From positions 372,001 through 436,000 of the forward strand of contig NZ_JACJST010000002.1 in NCBI RefSeq assembly GCF_014698305.1: a stretch of DNA of 64,000 nt, written 5' to 3'. This document shows positions 37,414 through 47,379 of this stretch, piece by piece. The first letter of the stretch is position 1. Each line of letters opens with the position of its first letter. This DNA is from Anabaena lutea FACHB-196. GTDB lineage: Bacteria; Cyanobacteriota; Cyanobacteriia; Cyanobacteriales; Nostocaceae. The notes under the pieces were generated by a model. It was not told where the DNA came from and searched no databases. It was given only the letters and a program-made list of their open reading frames with translations. Both the position numbers and the translations under genes were made by a program.

Positions 37414-39270
37414 ATGAATGAGTTTTTATATTTCACAAGTTGGTTTGTGCCTTTTTATAGCTTATTAGGTGCAATTTTAACCTTGCCGTGGGGCATGGGA
37501 ATAATTCAACGTACAGGACCAAGACCTGCTGCCTACTTCAACTTGTTGACGACTCTTTTGGCTTTTTTCCATAGCTTATTTGTATTTAACGATATATGGG
37601 AGAGAGATCCAAAAACCTTAGTAGTTAATTGGTTCCAAGCTGCGGATTTCAATTTATCATTTGCGTTGGAAATCTCACCAGTTAGTATAGGGGCAATAGT
37701 TTTAATTACAGGATTAAGTCTGTTAGCCCAAATTTATGCCCTGGGCTACATGGAAAAAGACTGGTCGTTAGCACGGTTTTTTGGACTGCTAGGATTTTTT
37801 GAAGCAGCACTGAGTGGTTTAGCCATTAGCGATTCTTTGTTCCTCAGTTATGCCCTACTAGAAGTTCTGACCCTTTCCACTTATTTACTGGTGGGATTTT
37901 GGTATGCTCAACCATTGGTAGTCACAGCAGCGCGAGATGCTTTTTTAACAAAACGGGTGGGAGATTTGTTACTGCTAATGGCTGTGGTAACACTTTCTAC
38001 TTTAGCCGGTAGTTTGAACTTTTCTGACTTGTATGAGTGGGCGCAAACTGCTGAGTTAAATCCACTAACATCAACCTTGTTAGGTGTGGCTTTGATAGCC
38101 GGTCCTGCGGGTAAATGCGCTCAATTTCCTCTGCATTTGTGGTTAGATGAGGCCATGGAAGGTCCTAACCCAGCGTCGGTAATGCGTAACTCACTAGTGG
38201 TAGCTGGTGGGGCTTATATGTTATACAAGATTCAACCATTGTTAGCACTATCGCCAGTGGCACTGAATGCCTTGGTAGTTATGGGTACGGTGACAGCGCT
38301 GGGTGCAACATTGGTATCACTAGCCCAAATTGATATTAAACGGGCTTTATCTCACTCAACCAGTGCCTATATGGGCTTGGTATTTTTAGCTGTGGGTTTA
38401 GAACAAGGGGGCGTGGCTCTCATGTTACTGTTAACCCATGCGATCGCTAAAGCATTATTATTTATGAGTTCTGGTTCGATCATACATACCACCCAAAGTC
38501 AAGACTTGACAGAAATGGGTGGTTTGTGGTCACGAATGCCAGCTACTACCACCGCCTTTGTTGTCGGTTCAGCGGGAATGGTGACATTGCTACCACTGGG
38601 AAGCTTTTGGGCAATGTTAGGATGGGCTGATGGCTTAGTGAAAGTTAGCCCTTGGGTAATTGTGGTTTTAGTGTTAGTCAATGGCTTGACAGCATTGAAT
38701 TTAACTAGAATCTTCCGCTTAGTCTTTTGGGGAACACCACAGCCGAAAACTCGCCGCGCCCCAGAAGTAGGTTGGCAAATGGCCTTCCCCATGGTGACAT
38801 TGACTATCTTGACACTATTATTACCTCTAATGCTTCAACAATGGTATTTACTACCTAGCTGGGAAAGTATTGATTGGTATATATTATTGTCTTTACTAGC
38901 TTCTACCTTATTGGGTGTGGGTATTGGTTCAACAATTTATCTGCACAAAGCTTGGTCAAGATCAAGAATTCTGGCTTGGAGATTTATCCAAGACTTGTTA
39001 GGTTATGACTTTTACATTGACCGAGTTTATCGCCTCACCATTGTCGGAGCAGTAGCTTTATTATCCAGGATTTCTGCGTGGAGCGATCGCTATTTAGTAG
39101 ATGGTCTGGTAAACTTAGTCGGCTTTGCGGCAATTTTTAGCGGGCAAAGTCTAAAATACAGCATTTCTGGTCAATCCCAAGCCTATATGTTGACTATTTT
39201 GGTAGTAATTAGCGTCCTGGGTTTTGTCATCAGTTTGTCATTAGGTTTATTCGATAAATTACCTTTTTAG
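37414..39270 (+). CDS. ndhF4: NDH-1 subunit NdhF of the CO2-uptake complex (probably NdhF4)
   Basis: The 618-residue protein is the NuoL/NdhF-type antiporter subunit: many membrane helices (about fifteen), the segment YALEVLTLSTYLLVGFWYA and the lysine-bearing helix GPAGKCAQFPLHLWLDEAMEGP, then LVSLAQIDIKRALSHSTSAYM. Such NdhF proteins build NDH-1MS or MS-prime complexes for CO2 hydration in thylakoid or plasma membrane. The gene is followed by ndhD and a CO2 hydration protein, which gives the assignment. The F4 number rests on the short CupB-like partner, not on a comparison, so it could be F3. Confidence 0.88.
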   Translation: MNEFLYFTSWFVPFYSLLGAILTLPWGMGIIQRTGPRPAAYFNLLTTLLAFFHSLFVFNDIWERDPKTLVVNWFQAADFNLSFALEISPVSIGAIVLITGLSLLAQIYALGYMEKDWSLARFFGLLGFFEAALSGLAISDSLFLSYALLEVLTLSTYLLVGFWYAQPLVVTAARDAFLTKRVGDLLLLMAVVTLSTLAGSLNFSDLYEWAQTAELNPLTSTLLGVALIAGPAGKCAQFPLHLWLDEAMEGPNPASVMRNSLVVAGGAYMLYKIQPLLALSPVALNALVVMGTVTALGATLVSLAQIDIKRALSHSTSAYMGLVFLAVGLEQGGVALMLLLTHAIAKALLFMSSGSIIHTTQSQDLTEMGGLWSRMPATTTAFVVGSAGMVTLLPLGSFWAMLGWADGLVKVSPWVIVVLVLVNGLTALNLTRIFRLVFWGTPQPKTRRAPEVGWQMAFPMVTLTILTLLLPLMLQQWYLLPSWESIDWYILLSLLASTLLGVGIGSTIYLHKAWSRSRILAWRFIQDLLGYDFYIDRVYRLTIVGAVALLSRISAWSDRYLVDGLVNLVGFAAIFSGQSLKYSISGQSQAYMLTILVVISVLGFVISLSLGLFDKLPF

Positions 39271-39364
39271 GAGGCTGGAGGCAGTCTTGCTGGAGATAAT
39301 GATGATTTTTCTCATCTCCCCACCTCCCTATCTTCCCACTTCCCCATCTTCTGAACACTTGATT

Positions 39365-40864
39365 ATGCTGAGTACGTTGATTTTGCTGCCGTTGCTGGGT
39401 GCAACTCTAATAGGTTTCTATCCTGCTACTATGAGTGGGAAACTTTCCCGCAGATTGGCTTTAGGCTGTGCTGTAATTACTTTCTTATGGACAGTTTTTC
39501 TAGCCATTCAGTTTAATCCTGGGGAAATTGGACAACAGTTTGCTGAGTCACTGCCCTGGGTAGATGTTTTAGGCTTAAACTATAATTTAGGAATAGATGG
39601 TTTATCATTGCCACTGCTATTGTTAAATGGACTTTTAACCTGCATTGCCATTTATAGCAGCGATGAATCTCTTCAACGTCCTAGATTTTATTATTCCTTA
39701 ATCCTACTGTTAAGTGTTGGGGTAATTGGAGCCTTTTTATCACAGGATTTATTGTTATTTTTCATATTTTACGAGTTGGAACTGATTCCCCTCTATCTGC
39801 TAATTGCAATTTGGGGTGGTGAAAGACGCGGTTATGCAGCGACGAAATTCCTGATTTATACTGCTGTTTCCGCCATCTTTATTTTGGCCAGTTTCTTGGG
39901 AATGGTTTGGCTGAGTAATTCTCCTAGTTTTGGACTAGCAACTTTGAACGCCCAAAACTTATCTTTGTCCACACAACTGTTGCTACTAGGAGGAATTTTG
40001 GTGGGTTTTGGCATTAAAATTCCCCTTGTTCCTTTCCATACTTGGTTACCAGATGCCCACGTCGAAGCTTCCACACCAATTTCTGTACTGTTGGCTGGAG
40101 TATTGTTGAAATTAGGAACTTACGGTTTATTGCGGTTTGGGATGAACTTGTTACCTGAAGCTTGGGCATATGTAGCCCCTTGGTTAGCAACATGGGCAGT
40201 GATTAGTGTGCTGTTTGGTGCATCTTGTGCGATCGCGCAAACAGACATGAAAAAAATGGTAGCCTATAGTTCTATCGGACACATGGGCTACGTCTTGTTA
40301 GCCGCTGCTGCCGCCACACCCGTAAGTGTATTAGGTGCTGTCATGCAAATGGTTAGTCACGGCTTAATTTCCGCCCTGATGTTTCTGCTGGTGGGAGTTG
40401 TCTATAAAAAAGCAGGTAGCCGTGATTTAGATGTGCTTCGCGGGCTGCTGAACCCAGAACGGGGAATGCCTGTGATTGGTACTTTGATGGTTTTAGGAGT
40501 CATGGCCAGTGCAGGTATACCAGGAATGGTGGGTTTTATTTCCGAATTCATCATTTTTCGGGGTAGTTTAGCCGTTTTCCCCATCCAAACATTGATATCA
40601 ATGCTAGGTACAGGCTTAACTGCCGTTTACTTCCTAATTCTGCTCAACCGTGCCTTTTTTGGGCGTTTATCTGCACAGGTGAGCAATTTACCAAGAGTAT
40701 ATTGGAGCGATCGCATTCCTGCACTTATCCTAGCTCTATTAATCGTCATTTTCGGTATCCAACCCTCTTGGTTAGTGCATTTGACTGAACCTACAATCAC
40801 AGCAATGGTAAATACACCTAGCCTAGTTGCAACTGTGTCAGTAGAGAAACCAGGGAAAACTTAA
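39365..40864 (+). CDS. ndhD4: NDH-1 subunit NdhD of the CO2-uptake complex (probably NdhD4)
   Basis: The protein, 499 residues from the ATG at 39365, is a NuoM/NdhD-type antiporter: LNYNLGIDGLSLPLLLLNGL, FFIFYELELIPLYLLIAIWGG with the conserved Glu, and FGIKIPLVPFHTWLPDAHVE with Lys, followed by IAQTDMKKMVAYSSIGHMGY. The listed longer frame from a TTG at 39287 adds a low-complexity stretch coded by noncoding-like DNA (ctccccacctccctatct), so the ATG at 39365 is preferred. It forms one unit with ndhF and the CO2 hydration gene. Confidence 0.87.
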   Translation: MLSTLILLPLLGATLIGFYPATMSGKLSRRLALGCAVITFLWTVFLAIQFNPGEIGQQFAESLPWVDVLGLNYNLGIDGLSLPLLLLNGLLTCIAIYSSDESLQRPRFYYSLILLLSVGVIGAFLSQDLLLFFIFYELELIPLYLLIAIWGGERRGYAATKFLIYTAVSAIFILASFLGMVWLSNSPSFGLATLNAQNLSLSTQLLLLGGILVGFGIKIPLVPFHTWLPDAHVEASTPISVLLAGVLLKLGTYGLLRFGMNLLPEAWAYVAPWLATWAVISVLFGASCAIAQTDMKKMVAYSSIGHMGYVLLAAAAATPVSVLGAVMQMVSHGLISALMFLLVGVVYKKAGSRDLDVLRGLLNPERGMPVIGTLMVLGVMASAGIPGMVGFISEFIIFRGSLAVFPIQTLISMLGTGLTAVYFLILLNRAFFGRLSAQVSNLPRVYWSDRIPALILALLIVIFGIQPSWLVHLTEPTITAMVNTPSLVATVSVEKPGKT

Positions 40865-40965
40865 AAAGTGTTGGGTTTGTAGTAGTGCTTAATCTCTACT
40901 ACAATCTCATCTGTAATTTCCTTTCCCTCAACCTTATTTATTTTTAATTATCTGGAGAAATAGTA

Positions 40966-42096
40966 ATGCTTAATGTTAAAAATAAACCTGTAAATCACCC
41001 TTTATCGGAATATATTCAACGCTTAGAAAATGGAGAAGCGTTACTTAAAGATACTCCAGAAAATGTTTTGGAAGTAGTTGGTATTCTTAAAAGCTATGGT
41101 GTAGTTTTAGATGCTTATTCCCAAAACCTCATTTACATAGCCGAACATCAGTTTTTAGTAATTTTTCCCTTTTTTAAATACTTTAATGGTAAAGTTTCGT
41201 TCTCAAAATTACTCCATCACTGGTGGCATGACAGAATTAATTTTGAGTATGCTGAATATTGCATGAAAACCATGATGTGGCATGGTGGCGGGGGATTAGA
41301 TGCATATCTAGACACAAAAGAATTTCAAGAATTAGCTAAAGCTGTTATTACTGCTAAATTGAAAAATGATCCCTTAATGCAGGGACTGAATCAACTGTTT
41401 CCAGACTTTTTAATAGAACAGTTACGCGTCTCTGCTTATTACACTGGTTTGGGTCAATTTTGGCGGGTGATGGCAGATATGTTTCTGAGCCTATCAGATC
41501 GTTATGATCAAGGCGAAATTAAATCAATTCCCCAAGTTGTAGATCACATTAAAACAGCTTTAGTAGCAGATGCAGTTAAGCCAATTACTTATGCAGTCAA
41601 AATTAGGGATAAAGTCTATGACATTATTCCCAAATCAGCAGGTTTAACTTTTCTTGCCGATACAGCAATACCTTATGTAGAAGCTATTTTCTTCCGAGGA
41701 ACTCCTTTCATGGGCGTAGTTTCCTACAATGCCCAAGCATATCAAATTCCACCAGATCAATCTCGATTTGAGTATGGTGCATTATACGCAGACCCTTTGC
41801 CTATTGGTGGTGCAGGTATTCCCCCCACCTTGTTAATGCAGGATATGCGCCATTACTTGCCAGAATATTTACATAATATTTATCGTCGCAGTCTTCGGGG
41901 TGAAGATGATTTGCGGGTAAAAATTTGTATGAGTTTTCAAAAGTCGATGTTTTGCGTAACCACAGCAGCGATTTTAGGATTATTACCTTATTCGCTTGAT
42001 ACTCAAGATTTAGATGAAAAAAAAGCAAATAGAGTTTATTTACAAAAGTGGTTAGATAGATTAAAAAATTCACAGATTTTAATAGTGAATAAATAA
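40966..42096 (+). CDS. cupB: CO2 hydration protein (CupB/ChpX-like)
   Basis: The 376-residue protein matches the cyanobacterial CO2 hydration family (CupA/ChpY, CupB/ChpX): it has no membrane span, an internal FAEYC-like helix region, and the conserved FLADTAIPYVEAIFFRGTPF and YGALYADPLPIGGAGIPPTL (about residues 226-290). These subunits bind NDH-1MS complexes and convert CO2 to bicarbonate using electron transport. Its length is nearer to CupB than to the longer CupA, so the constitutive MS-prime system is proposed. It follows ndhD by about 100 bases with GGAG before the ATG. Confidence 0.88.
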   Translation: MLNVKNKPVNHPLSEYIQRLENGEALLKDTPENVLEVVGILKSYGVVLDAYSQNLIYIAEHQFLVIFPFFKYFNGKVSFSKLLHHWWHDRINFEYAEYCMKTMMWHGGGGLDAYLDTKEFQELAKAVITAKLKNDPLMQGLNQLFPDFLIEQLRVSAYYTGLGQFWRVMADMFLSLSDRYDQGEIKSIPQVVDHIKTALVADAVKPITYAVKIRDKVYDIIPKSAGLTFLADTAIPYVEAIFFRGTPFMGVVSYNAQAYQIPPDQSRFEYGALYADPLPIGGAGIPPTLLMQDMRHYLPEYLHNIYRRSLRGEDDLRVKICMSFQKSMFCVTTAAILGLLPYSLDTQDLDEKKANRVYLQKWLDRLKNSQILIVNK

Positions 42097-42175
42097 GATA
42101 ATTCCCAGATTTCAACACCAAAAGTAGACGATTTGAAACAAAAAAAGTCCGCTCATGCGAACTTCATTTATATAG

Positions 42176-42196
42176 CCACAGACTAGAAATCTGTGG
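42176..42196. terminator. Hairpin between the convergent cupB and desB genes
   Basis: A 7-bp stem ccacaga / tctgtgg with a 7-base loop lies between two convergent genes. It lacks a clear T-tract, so terminator function is only probable. Confidence 0.45.
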
Positions 42197-42213
42197 GGCA
42201 ATAGCAGGATAAT

Positions 42214-43281
42214 TTACTTATTGTGTGAAGTATAATAAACCTTGCTTCCTGTATCTGGAACAAAATGACAACTGACAGCAGAACGCCATAAAGACTTCCA
42301 AACAGGCTCTTTCGATTCCTGGAAGTACTCACCCATAATTGGTTTAATCGCCTCAGTTGCCTTCAACAAATTGTAGTGAGGCATATTTAGGAAGATATGG
42401 TGAGCAACGTGAGTACCTATATCGTGATGGATATGATTGATAAAACCGTAATCTCTATCAACACTAGAAATCGCACCTTTCAGGAAAGTCCATTCTTCTC
42501 CACGATACCAGGGAATTCCTGGCTCAGTGTGATGTAAAAATGTCACCAAATCCAGCCAAATGATAAACACAATATAGGGAGCAGCGTAGTATTTTAACAA
42601 CCACATCCAACCCCATTCGTAGGTAAGGAAACCTAACAAAGCTACAAAGCCAATCCAGAGTGTGGTGCTAGTAATGATATCCCATTTTTCCGACGGCTTG
42701 AAAAGCGGGCTACTGGGTGAAAAGTGAGAGCCTTCTTTACCCGGAGAACGCTTAAACAAATACACTGGATAAGCCAACAAGAACAGATAAAAACGCCCTA
42801 TTTTTTGTAATAAAGGCATCGCATTGTACTCTGATTCAGATATGGGATACCAGCTTTCATCATTCTCCAAGCTGCCAGTATTTTTGTGGTGAGTTCTGTG
42901 ACTAATTCGCCAACCGTGATAAGGAACTAGAATGGGAATGTGAGAGAGATGACCAACTAAATCATTCAACCATTTATGCTTAGAAAAAGATTGATGTCCG
43001 CAGTCATGACCAACTACAAACAAAGCCCAAAACATTGTTCCTTGCATTAGCCAGAAAATTGGCCAAAAATACCAAGAATCTAGATAATTAGCAACTGCAT
43101 AAAGCAGACCAATAATCAAGATGTCACGAAAGAAATAATAAAGTGATTTAATCACACTAGGCTGAAAACATTCAGCAGGAATGGCAGCTTTTAAGTCCTG
43201 AAGGGTAAAGGGTAACTTAGTTGTTTCTTCAGATGATTCAGAGCTAATTGACTGTTTTAAATTGATTGTATCTAGTTGCAC
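42214..43281 (-). CDS. desB: Omega-3 (delta-15) acyl-lipid desaturase
   Basis: The 355-residue membrane enzyme has the three histidine boxes of acyl-lipid desaturases: HDCGH (GHDCGHQSFSKH, about residue 92), HRTHH (about 127) and HVAHH (about 290), plus hydrophobic segments between. It desaturates membrane lipid acyl chains at the omega-3 position. The N-terminus and the sequence around box 2 fit DesB rather than DesA. It starts with GTG. It lies downstream of desA and desC on the same strand; about 215 bases separate it from desA, so it may have its own cold-induced promoter. Confidence 0.88.
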   Translation of the reverse strand: MQLDTINLKQSISSESSEETTKLPFTLQDLKAAIPAECFQPSVIKSLYYFFRDILIIGLLYAVANYLDSWYFWPIFWLMQGTMFWALFVVGHDCGHQSFSKHKWLNDLVGHLSHIPILVPYHGWRISHRTHHKNTGSLENDESWYPISESEYNAMPLLQKIGRFYLFLLAYPVYLFKRSPGKEGSHFSPSSPLFKPSEKWDIITSTTLWIGFVALLGFLTYEWGWMWLLKYYAAPYIVFIIWLDLVTFLHHTEPGIPWYRGEEWTFLKGAISSVDRDYGFINHIHHDIGTHVAHHIFLNMPHYNLLKATEAIKPIMGEYFQESKEPVWKSLWRSAVSCHFVPDTGSKVYYTSHNK

Positions 43282-43496
43282 TGGATTTGGTGATTTGATG
43301 TAAAGCGGAACTTATTTCGTTGGTAATTGATATTACCTTAATCTATGCCAAATTGGAGAAAATTTTCAGAATTAACCAACTTAAAAGCAGGTAAAAGCTG
43401 GCAATTTCCCTCAGACTATTTCTGCGTGGAGAATTGCCATAGATCAGGTAAAGAGGATAAAAGTTAAAGTCCTAACAATCATCCTGAATTATTAAT

Positions 43497-44552
43497 TCAT
43501 TGCCCTGCGTAATGTTCTGAGAAAGTCTTATAGCCAACATCAGTTGTATAGAGTTGACATTCGTCTGTAATTTGCTTCATTAAAGACCATGAAAACTGAC
43601 ACTCATCATGTAAATAACTGCTCCAATTTTCTTTAATGCTGCTGTAAGCCAACCGCAAATTATAAGACGGAATAGCAGTAGAAATATGATGGGGGACGTG
43701 GACATTGATATCGTGGCAAAGAATTTCTACCCAACGAGGATAATCGCAGTGAATTGTCCCAAATAGCTGCGCTAAAGCTTCATTCCACTTATCAGCTGTT
43801 GTAAAGGGAACATCTGCGGTTGTATGGTGAACAATTGTGAATGTACTCATCCAGAAATGGTAAACCATCCAGGGAATAAACCAAAATTTTATAAATCCCC
43901 AAATACCAGTTGTAGCAATGAGTGTGGGGAAAACGATAGCTGCAAATATGATAACGACAGCTACAGAAAGCTTGACGCTAGATTGTTCTTTTGGTTGGAA
44001 CTTTCGGGCATCAAAATGCACAACAGCCCAATGTCCAATAGAACCTACCCACCAGAGGCGTTTCTTCATGAACAATACAAAAGCTGACTGTCTGGTTTTA
44101 TCCCAACTTTGAAAAACTTCTGGTCTGATAGGATGCCAAGCGTTATCTTCATCCAGCTTGTTTGTATGTTTATGGTGATAATTATGTTTAATACGCCAAC
44201 TATGGAATGGATATATTAAAGGCATCATGAAGAAATGCCCAACTAAGTCATTTACCCAACGACGTTTAGCAAATGAACGATGACCGCAGTCATGTCCAAT
44301 CACAAAAAAACCTGTTAAAGCAGTTCCTGTAAAAATCCAGGCTAAAGGTAGGAGGAACCAAGGAGAAATTGCCAGGAAAAAGTAGCCGAAGCCAGCCATG
44401 AAGAGGCTAAGTATAGCTTGTGTCCAAGCTTTGCGAGTATTTTTCTGAAAACATTCCTTTGGCAGACTTTTGATAATATGTTTCAGCTTCAGTTGGGAAT
44501 TACCAAAGTCAGTAGAGACGTTATTTATCTGGCTGTTAATTGTTGTAGTCAT
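43497..44552 (-). CDS. desA: Delta-12 acyl-lipid desaturase
   Basis: The 351-residue membrane enzyme has histidine boxes HDCGHRSF (about residue 90), HNYHH (about 126) and HVPHH (about 287), and four hydrophobic segments. It is a paralogue of the next gene. The PFHSWRIKHNYHHKHTNKLD segment matches DesA, which adds the delta-12 double bond after DesC. Spacing from desC is about 270 bases, so independent regulation is possible. Confidence 0.9.
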   Translation of the reverse strand: MTTTINSQINNVSTDFGNSQLKLKHIIKSLPKECFQKNTRKAWTQAILSLFMAGFGYFFLAISPWFLLPLAWIFTGTALTGFFVIGHDCGHRSFAKRRWVNDLVGHFFMMPLIYPFHSWRIKHNYHHKHTNKLDEDNAWHPIRPEVFQSWDKTRQSAFVLFMKKRLWWVGSIGHWAVVHFDARKFQPKEQSSVKLSVAVVIIFAAIVFPTLIATTGIWGFIKFWFIPWMVYHFWMSTFTIVHHTTADVPFTTADKWNEALAQLFGTIHCDYPRWVEILCHDINVHVPHHISTAIPSYNLRLAYSSIKENWSSYLHDECQFSWSLMKQITDECQLYTTDVGYKTFSEHYAGQ

Positions 44553-44823
44553 GTATACCTGAAAAAGAACAAAATCCCTTACAAAGTCACTAAAAAGTAA
44601 CTATTCGCAAAGTTTTGTAACATTAATTCTTCGGATTATAGCAAGCTAAGTTACCGTAACGCACGGACAAAAAAAATTTGCTAAAAATTTCCGAAATGAA
44701 GAAAAAATTTTGTAGTGTCTGGAGAAAATGAATTAATCTCCACAAGCCAACAGTCAATAATCGCCAGTCAATAAATAATTGACCTTATGACTATTGACCA
44801 TGTGACTATTTAATAGTGTTGGG

Positions 44824-45639
44824 TTACTGCTTTCTGTCTGCCAGCTTTACATTTGTAGCTAGGCCAAGTAATTGCAGCAATTGAATTGTCATCCAAGTCA
44901 TATCGATTTCCCACCATTCTAAGCCATGACGGGCTGAGTATTGAAAGGCGTGGTGATTATTGTGCCAACCTTCACCAAATACTAGTAGAGCTACCCACCA
45001 GCAGTTAGTGGATTTATCACCAGATTCATGACTGCGATAGCCAAATTTGTGGGTAGCACTGTTAACCAACCAGGTACAGTGGTAAACCCAGATAATCCGA
45101 AAGAAAATTCCCCAAACGACAAAAGACCAGCCACCTAAGAAAAATAGTGCTAAACCCAAAGCAATTTGTAAGAAAATGAAATTTTTCTGTAAAAACTGAT
45201 AAACTGGGTCATCGATAATGTCTTTAGTGAAACGGGGAACTTGATCGTGAGCCGGAGCGAAATGAATCATCCAGCCCATATGGCTCCACCAGAAACCTCT
45301 ATTTGAATCATGGGGATCTTTTTCTGTATCCGAGTGCAAGTGATGGATACGGTGTGTACCTACCCACTCAATCGGTCCGCCCTCACAGGAGAATGTCCCA
45401 AAAATAACGAGGACATACTCTAACCACTTGGGAGTTTGAAAACTGCGGTGGGTCACAAGACGGTGATATCCCAAGGTAATGCCTAAACCACCAGTCACCC
45501 AGTAGAGAAATAATGCCACACCAACGGCGTTCCAGCTAAAGTTACTAGGAACCAAAACGAACAGAGCGCCGACGTGCAGTGCAACGAAAAATAGGGTGTT
45601 AACCCAGTTAACTTGAGGTTTAGAAGTAGCAATTGTCAT
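44824..45639 (-). CDS. desC: Delta-9 acyl-lipid desaturase
   Basis: The 271-residue enzyme has the stearoyl-desaturase-type boxes HRLVTHRSF (about residue 58), HRIHHLHSDTEKDPHDSNRG (about 95) and HNNHH (about 227). DesC introduces the first double bond at delta-9, needed before DesA and DesB act. Together the three genes form a complete C18 polyunsaturation series, read desC, desA, desB on one strand. Confidence 0.92.
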   Translation of the reverse strand: MTIATSKPQVNWVNTLFFVALHVGALFVLVPSNFSWNAVGVALFLYWVTGGLGITLGYHRLVTHRSFQTPKWLEYVLVIFGTFSCEGGPIEWVGTHRIHHLHSDTEKDPHDSNRGFWWSHMGWMIHFAPAHDQVPRFTKDIIDDPVYQFLQKNFIFLQIALGLALFFLGGWSFVVWGIFFRIIWVYHCTWLVNSATHKFGYRSHESGDKSTNCWWVALLVFGEGWHNNHHAFQYSARHGLEWWEIDMTWMTIQLLQLLGLATNVKLADRKQ

Positions 45640-45727
45640 GCAGTAACCTGAATAGAAATTGTTCAGCCTAATCTGCGCGATCCTAAAATCCGCATATGTA
45701 TATTTTAATTTTTTGGATGAGGAAACG

Positions 45728-46957
45728 ATGAACAGCTTACAACAGCTGCGGCAAGCAGAACAGGCACTATTAGAGATTTTTTCTGGTATTGACGCTCAGG
45801 TCAAGCATAATCTTAAACGAGTATTAGATGCCTTTCGTCATCACCGAGTAGGCGCACACCATTTTGCAGGCGTAAGTGGCTACGGACACGATGATTTAGG
45901 AAGAGAAACCTTAGATAAAGTATTTGCCGAAGTGATGGCTGCCGAGGCTGCGGTGGTGCGAGTGCAGTTTGTTTCGGGAACTCATGCGATCGCCTGTGCG
46001 CTGTTTGGTGTACTCCGTCCTGGGGATGAGATGTTAGCAGTGGTCGGTTCTCCCTACGATACACTAGAAGAGGTGATTGGCTTGCGAGGACAAGGCCAAG
46101 GTTCCCTTATTGATTTTGGCATAAATTATCGACAATTGGAGTTAAGTTCTCAAGGAACAGTAGATTGGCAAACATTAAACACTAGCATTACTGATAATAC
46201 TAGGTTAGTGTTAATTCAGCGTTCCTGCGGCTATTCTTGGCGGCCCAGCTTGTCGATTGGCGACATTGAAAAAATAGTCCATATAGTCAAACAGCAAAAT
46301 CCCAACACCATTTGCTTTGTAGACAACTGCTACGGCGAATTCATAGAAACCCAAGAACCCACAGCCGTAGGTGCTGACTTAATGGCGGGGTCACTGATTA
46401 AAAATCCTGGGGGGACAATAGTTAGTGCTGGTGGTTATATTGCCGGTCGGGCTGACTTAGTAGAAGCGGCTGCTTGTCGCCTAACAGCACCTGGTATTGG
46501 TAGTGCTGGGGGTGCTACCTTTGACCAAAATCGCCTCTTATTCCAAGGGTTATTTTTAGCACCACAGATGGTAGGTGAGGCCATGAAAGGAACTTACCTC
46601 ACAGGTTATGTATTTGACAAACTTGGTTATCCAGTCAATCCTGCACCTTTAGCACCCAGAGGAGATGTTATCCAAGCGATTAAATTGGGTTCTGCTAAAA
46701 AGCTGATTGCCTTCTGTAAAGCCATCCAACAGTCTTCACCCATAGGTTCTTATCTAGACCCCATACCCGACGATATGCCGGGGTACGAGAGCCAAGTAGT
46801 CATGGCTGGGGGGACATTTATTGAGGGGAGTACCTTGGAGTTATCGGCAGATGGTCCATTAAGAGAACCTTATGTGGTTTATTGCCAGGGGGGGACTCAT
46901 TGGACTCATGTATCTATAGCTTTACAAGCGGCTATTGAGGCTGTGGGAGAGGCATGA
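45728..46957 (+). CDS. Methionine gamma-lyase family protein (PLP-dependent, 'aluminium resistance' type)
   Basis: The protein, about 409 residues from the ATG at 45728, has a PLP-enzyme fold: VQFVSGTHAIACALFGVLRP near residue 80 and the lysine-bearing GSLIKNPGGTIVSAGGYIAG near residue 222. It belongs to the family annotated as methionine gamma-lyase-like or aluminium resistance proteins, whose real substrate is uncertain. GATGAGG precedes the ATG; a longer reading from 45659 has no support. It is divergent from desC, which starts only about 90 bases away. Confidence 0.85.
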   Translation: MNSLQQLRQAEQALLEIFSGIDAQVKHNLKRVLDAFRHHRVGAHHFAGVSGYGHDDLGRETLDKVFAEVMAAEAAVVRVQFVSGTHAIACALFGVLRPGDEMLAVVGSPYDTLEEVIGLRGQGQGSLIDFGINYRQLELSSQGTVDWQTLNTSITDNTRLVLIQRSCGYSWRPSLSIGDIEKIVHIVKQQNPNTICFVDNCYGEFIETQEPTAVGADLMAGSLIKNPGGTIVSAGGYIAGRADLVEAAACRLTAPGIGSAGGATFDQNRLLFQGLFLAPQMVGEAMKGTYLTGYVFDKLGYPVNPAPLAPRGDVIQAIKLGSAKKLIAFCKAIQQSSPIGSYLDPIPDDMPGYESQVVMAGGTFIEGSTLELSADGPLREPYVVYCQGGTHWTHVSIALQAAIEAVGEA

Positions 46958-46970
46958 ATTAAGATTTTTG

Positions 46971-46997
46971 CACGCAGAGGCGCAGAGGCACAGAGAG
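46971..46997. repeat. Inverted repeat, left arm, beside the GxxExxY gene
   Basis: The arm cacgcagaggcgcagaggca followed by cagagag is almost the exact reverse complement of 47382-47408. It ends one base before the start codon of the GxxExxY gene. It belongs to the same family as the ctttgcg repeats at 413, 1749 and 48699. Confidence 0.8.
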
Positions 46998-46998
46998 T

Positions 46999-47376
46999 AT
47001 GATTGAGAATGAGATTTCGGGAGTGATTGTTGATGTGGCTTACAAGGTTCACACTTCTTTAGGGCCTGGTTTGTTGGAGTCGGTGTATGAGACGGTTATG
47101 GATGTTGAGTTAAGGAGGCGAAAGTTGGAGGTGGAAAGACAGGTAATTATTCCCATCATCTATGAGGGTGTGGTTTTGGAGGAGGGTTTCCGTGCTGATT
47201 TGATAGTTGAAGACAAGGTGATTGTCGAACTCAAATCAGTGGAAACTATCCACCCTGTACACAAAAAGCAGCTATTAACCTATCTACGCCTTGCTAATAA
47301 AAAAGTTGGACTACTAATTAACTTTAACGTCCCACTCATCAAAGACGGCATCACACGAGTAGTCAACGGACTCTGA
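46999..47376 (+). CDS. GxxExxY family protein (PD-(D/E)XK nuclease-like)
   Basis: The 125-residue protein has the family motif GPGLLESVYE (about residues 23-32) and the nuclease-like core FRADLIVEDKVIVELKSVE (about 75-93), with Asp, Glu and Lys in a D...ExK arrangement. The family is common in Nostocales and other bacteria; its function is unproven. The gene is exactly bracketed by inverted copies of a repeat, with 1 and 3 bases between gene and arms, and is inserted between two unrelated conserved genes. It begins right after the arm, so a usual ribosome-binding site is absent except for the agag of the repeat. Confidence 0.85.
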   Translation: MIENEISGVIVDVAYKVHTSLGPGLLESVYETVMDVELRRRKLEVERQVIIPIIYEGVVLEEGFRADLIVEDKVIVELKSVETIHPVHKKQLLTYLRLANKKVGLLINFNVPLIKDGITRVVNGL

Positions 47377-47379
47377 AAA

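Noticed and set aside
39287-39364. N-terminal extension of ndhD from a TTG
   Set aside because: The extension is coded by a low-complexity ctccccacc-type stretch typical of noncoding DNA here; the ATG at 39365 begins the conserved protein.
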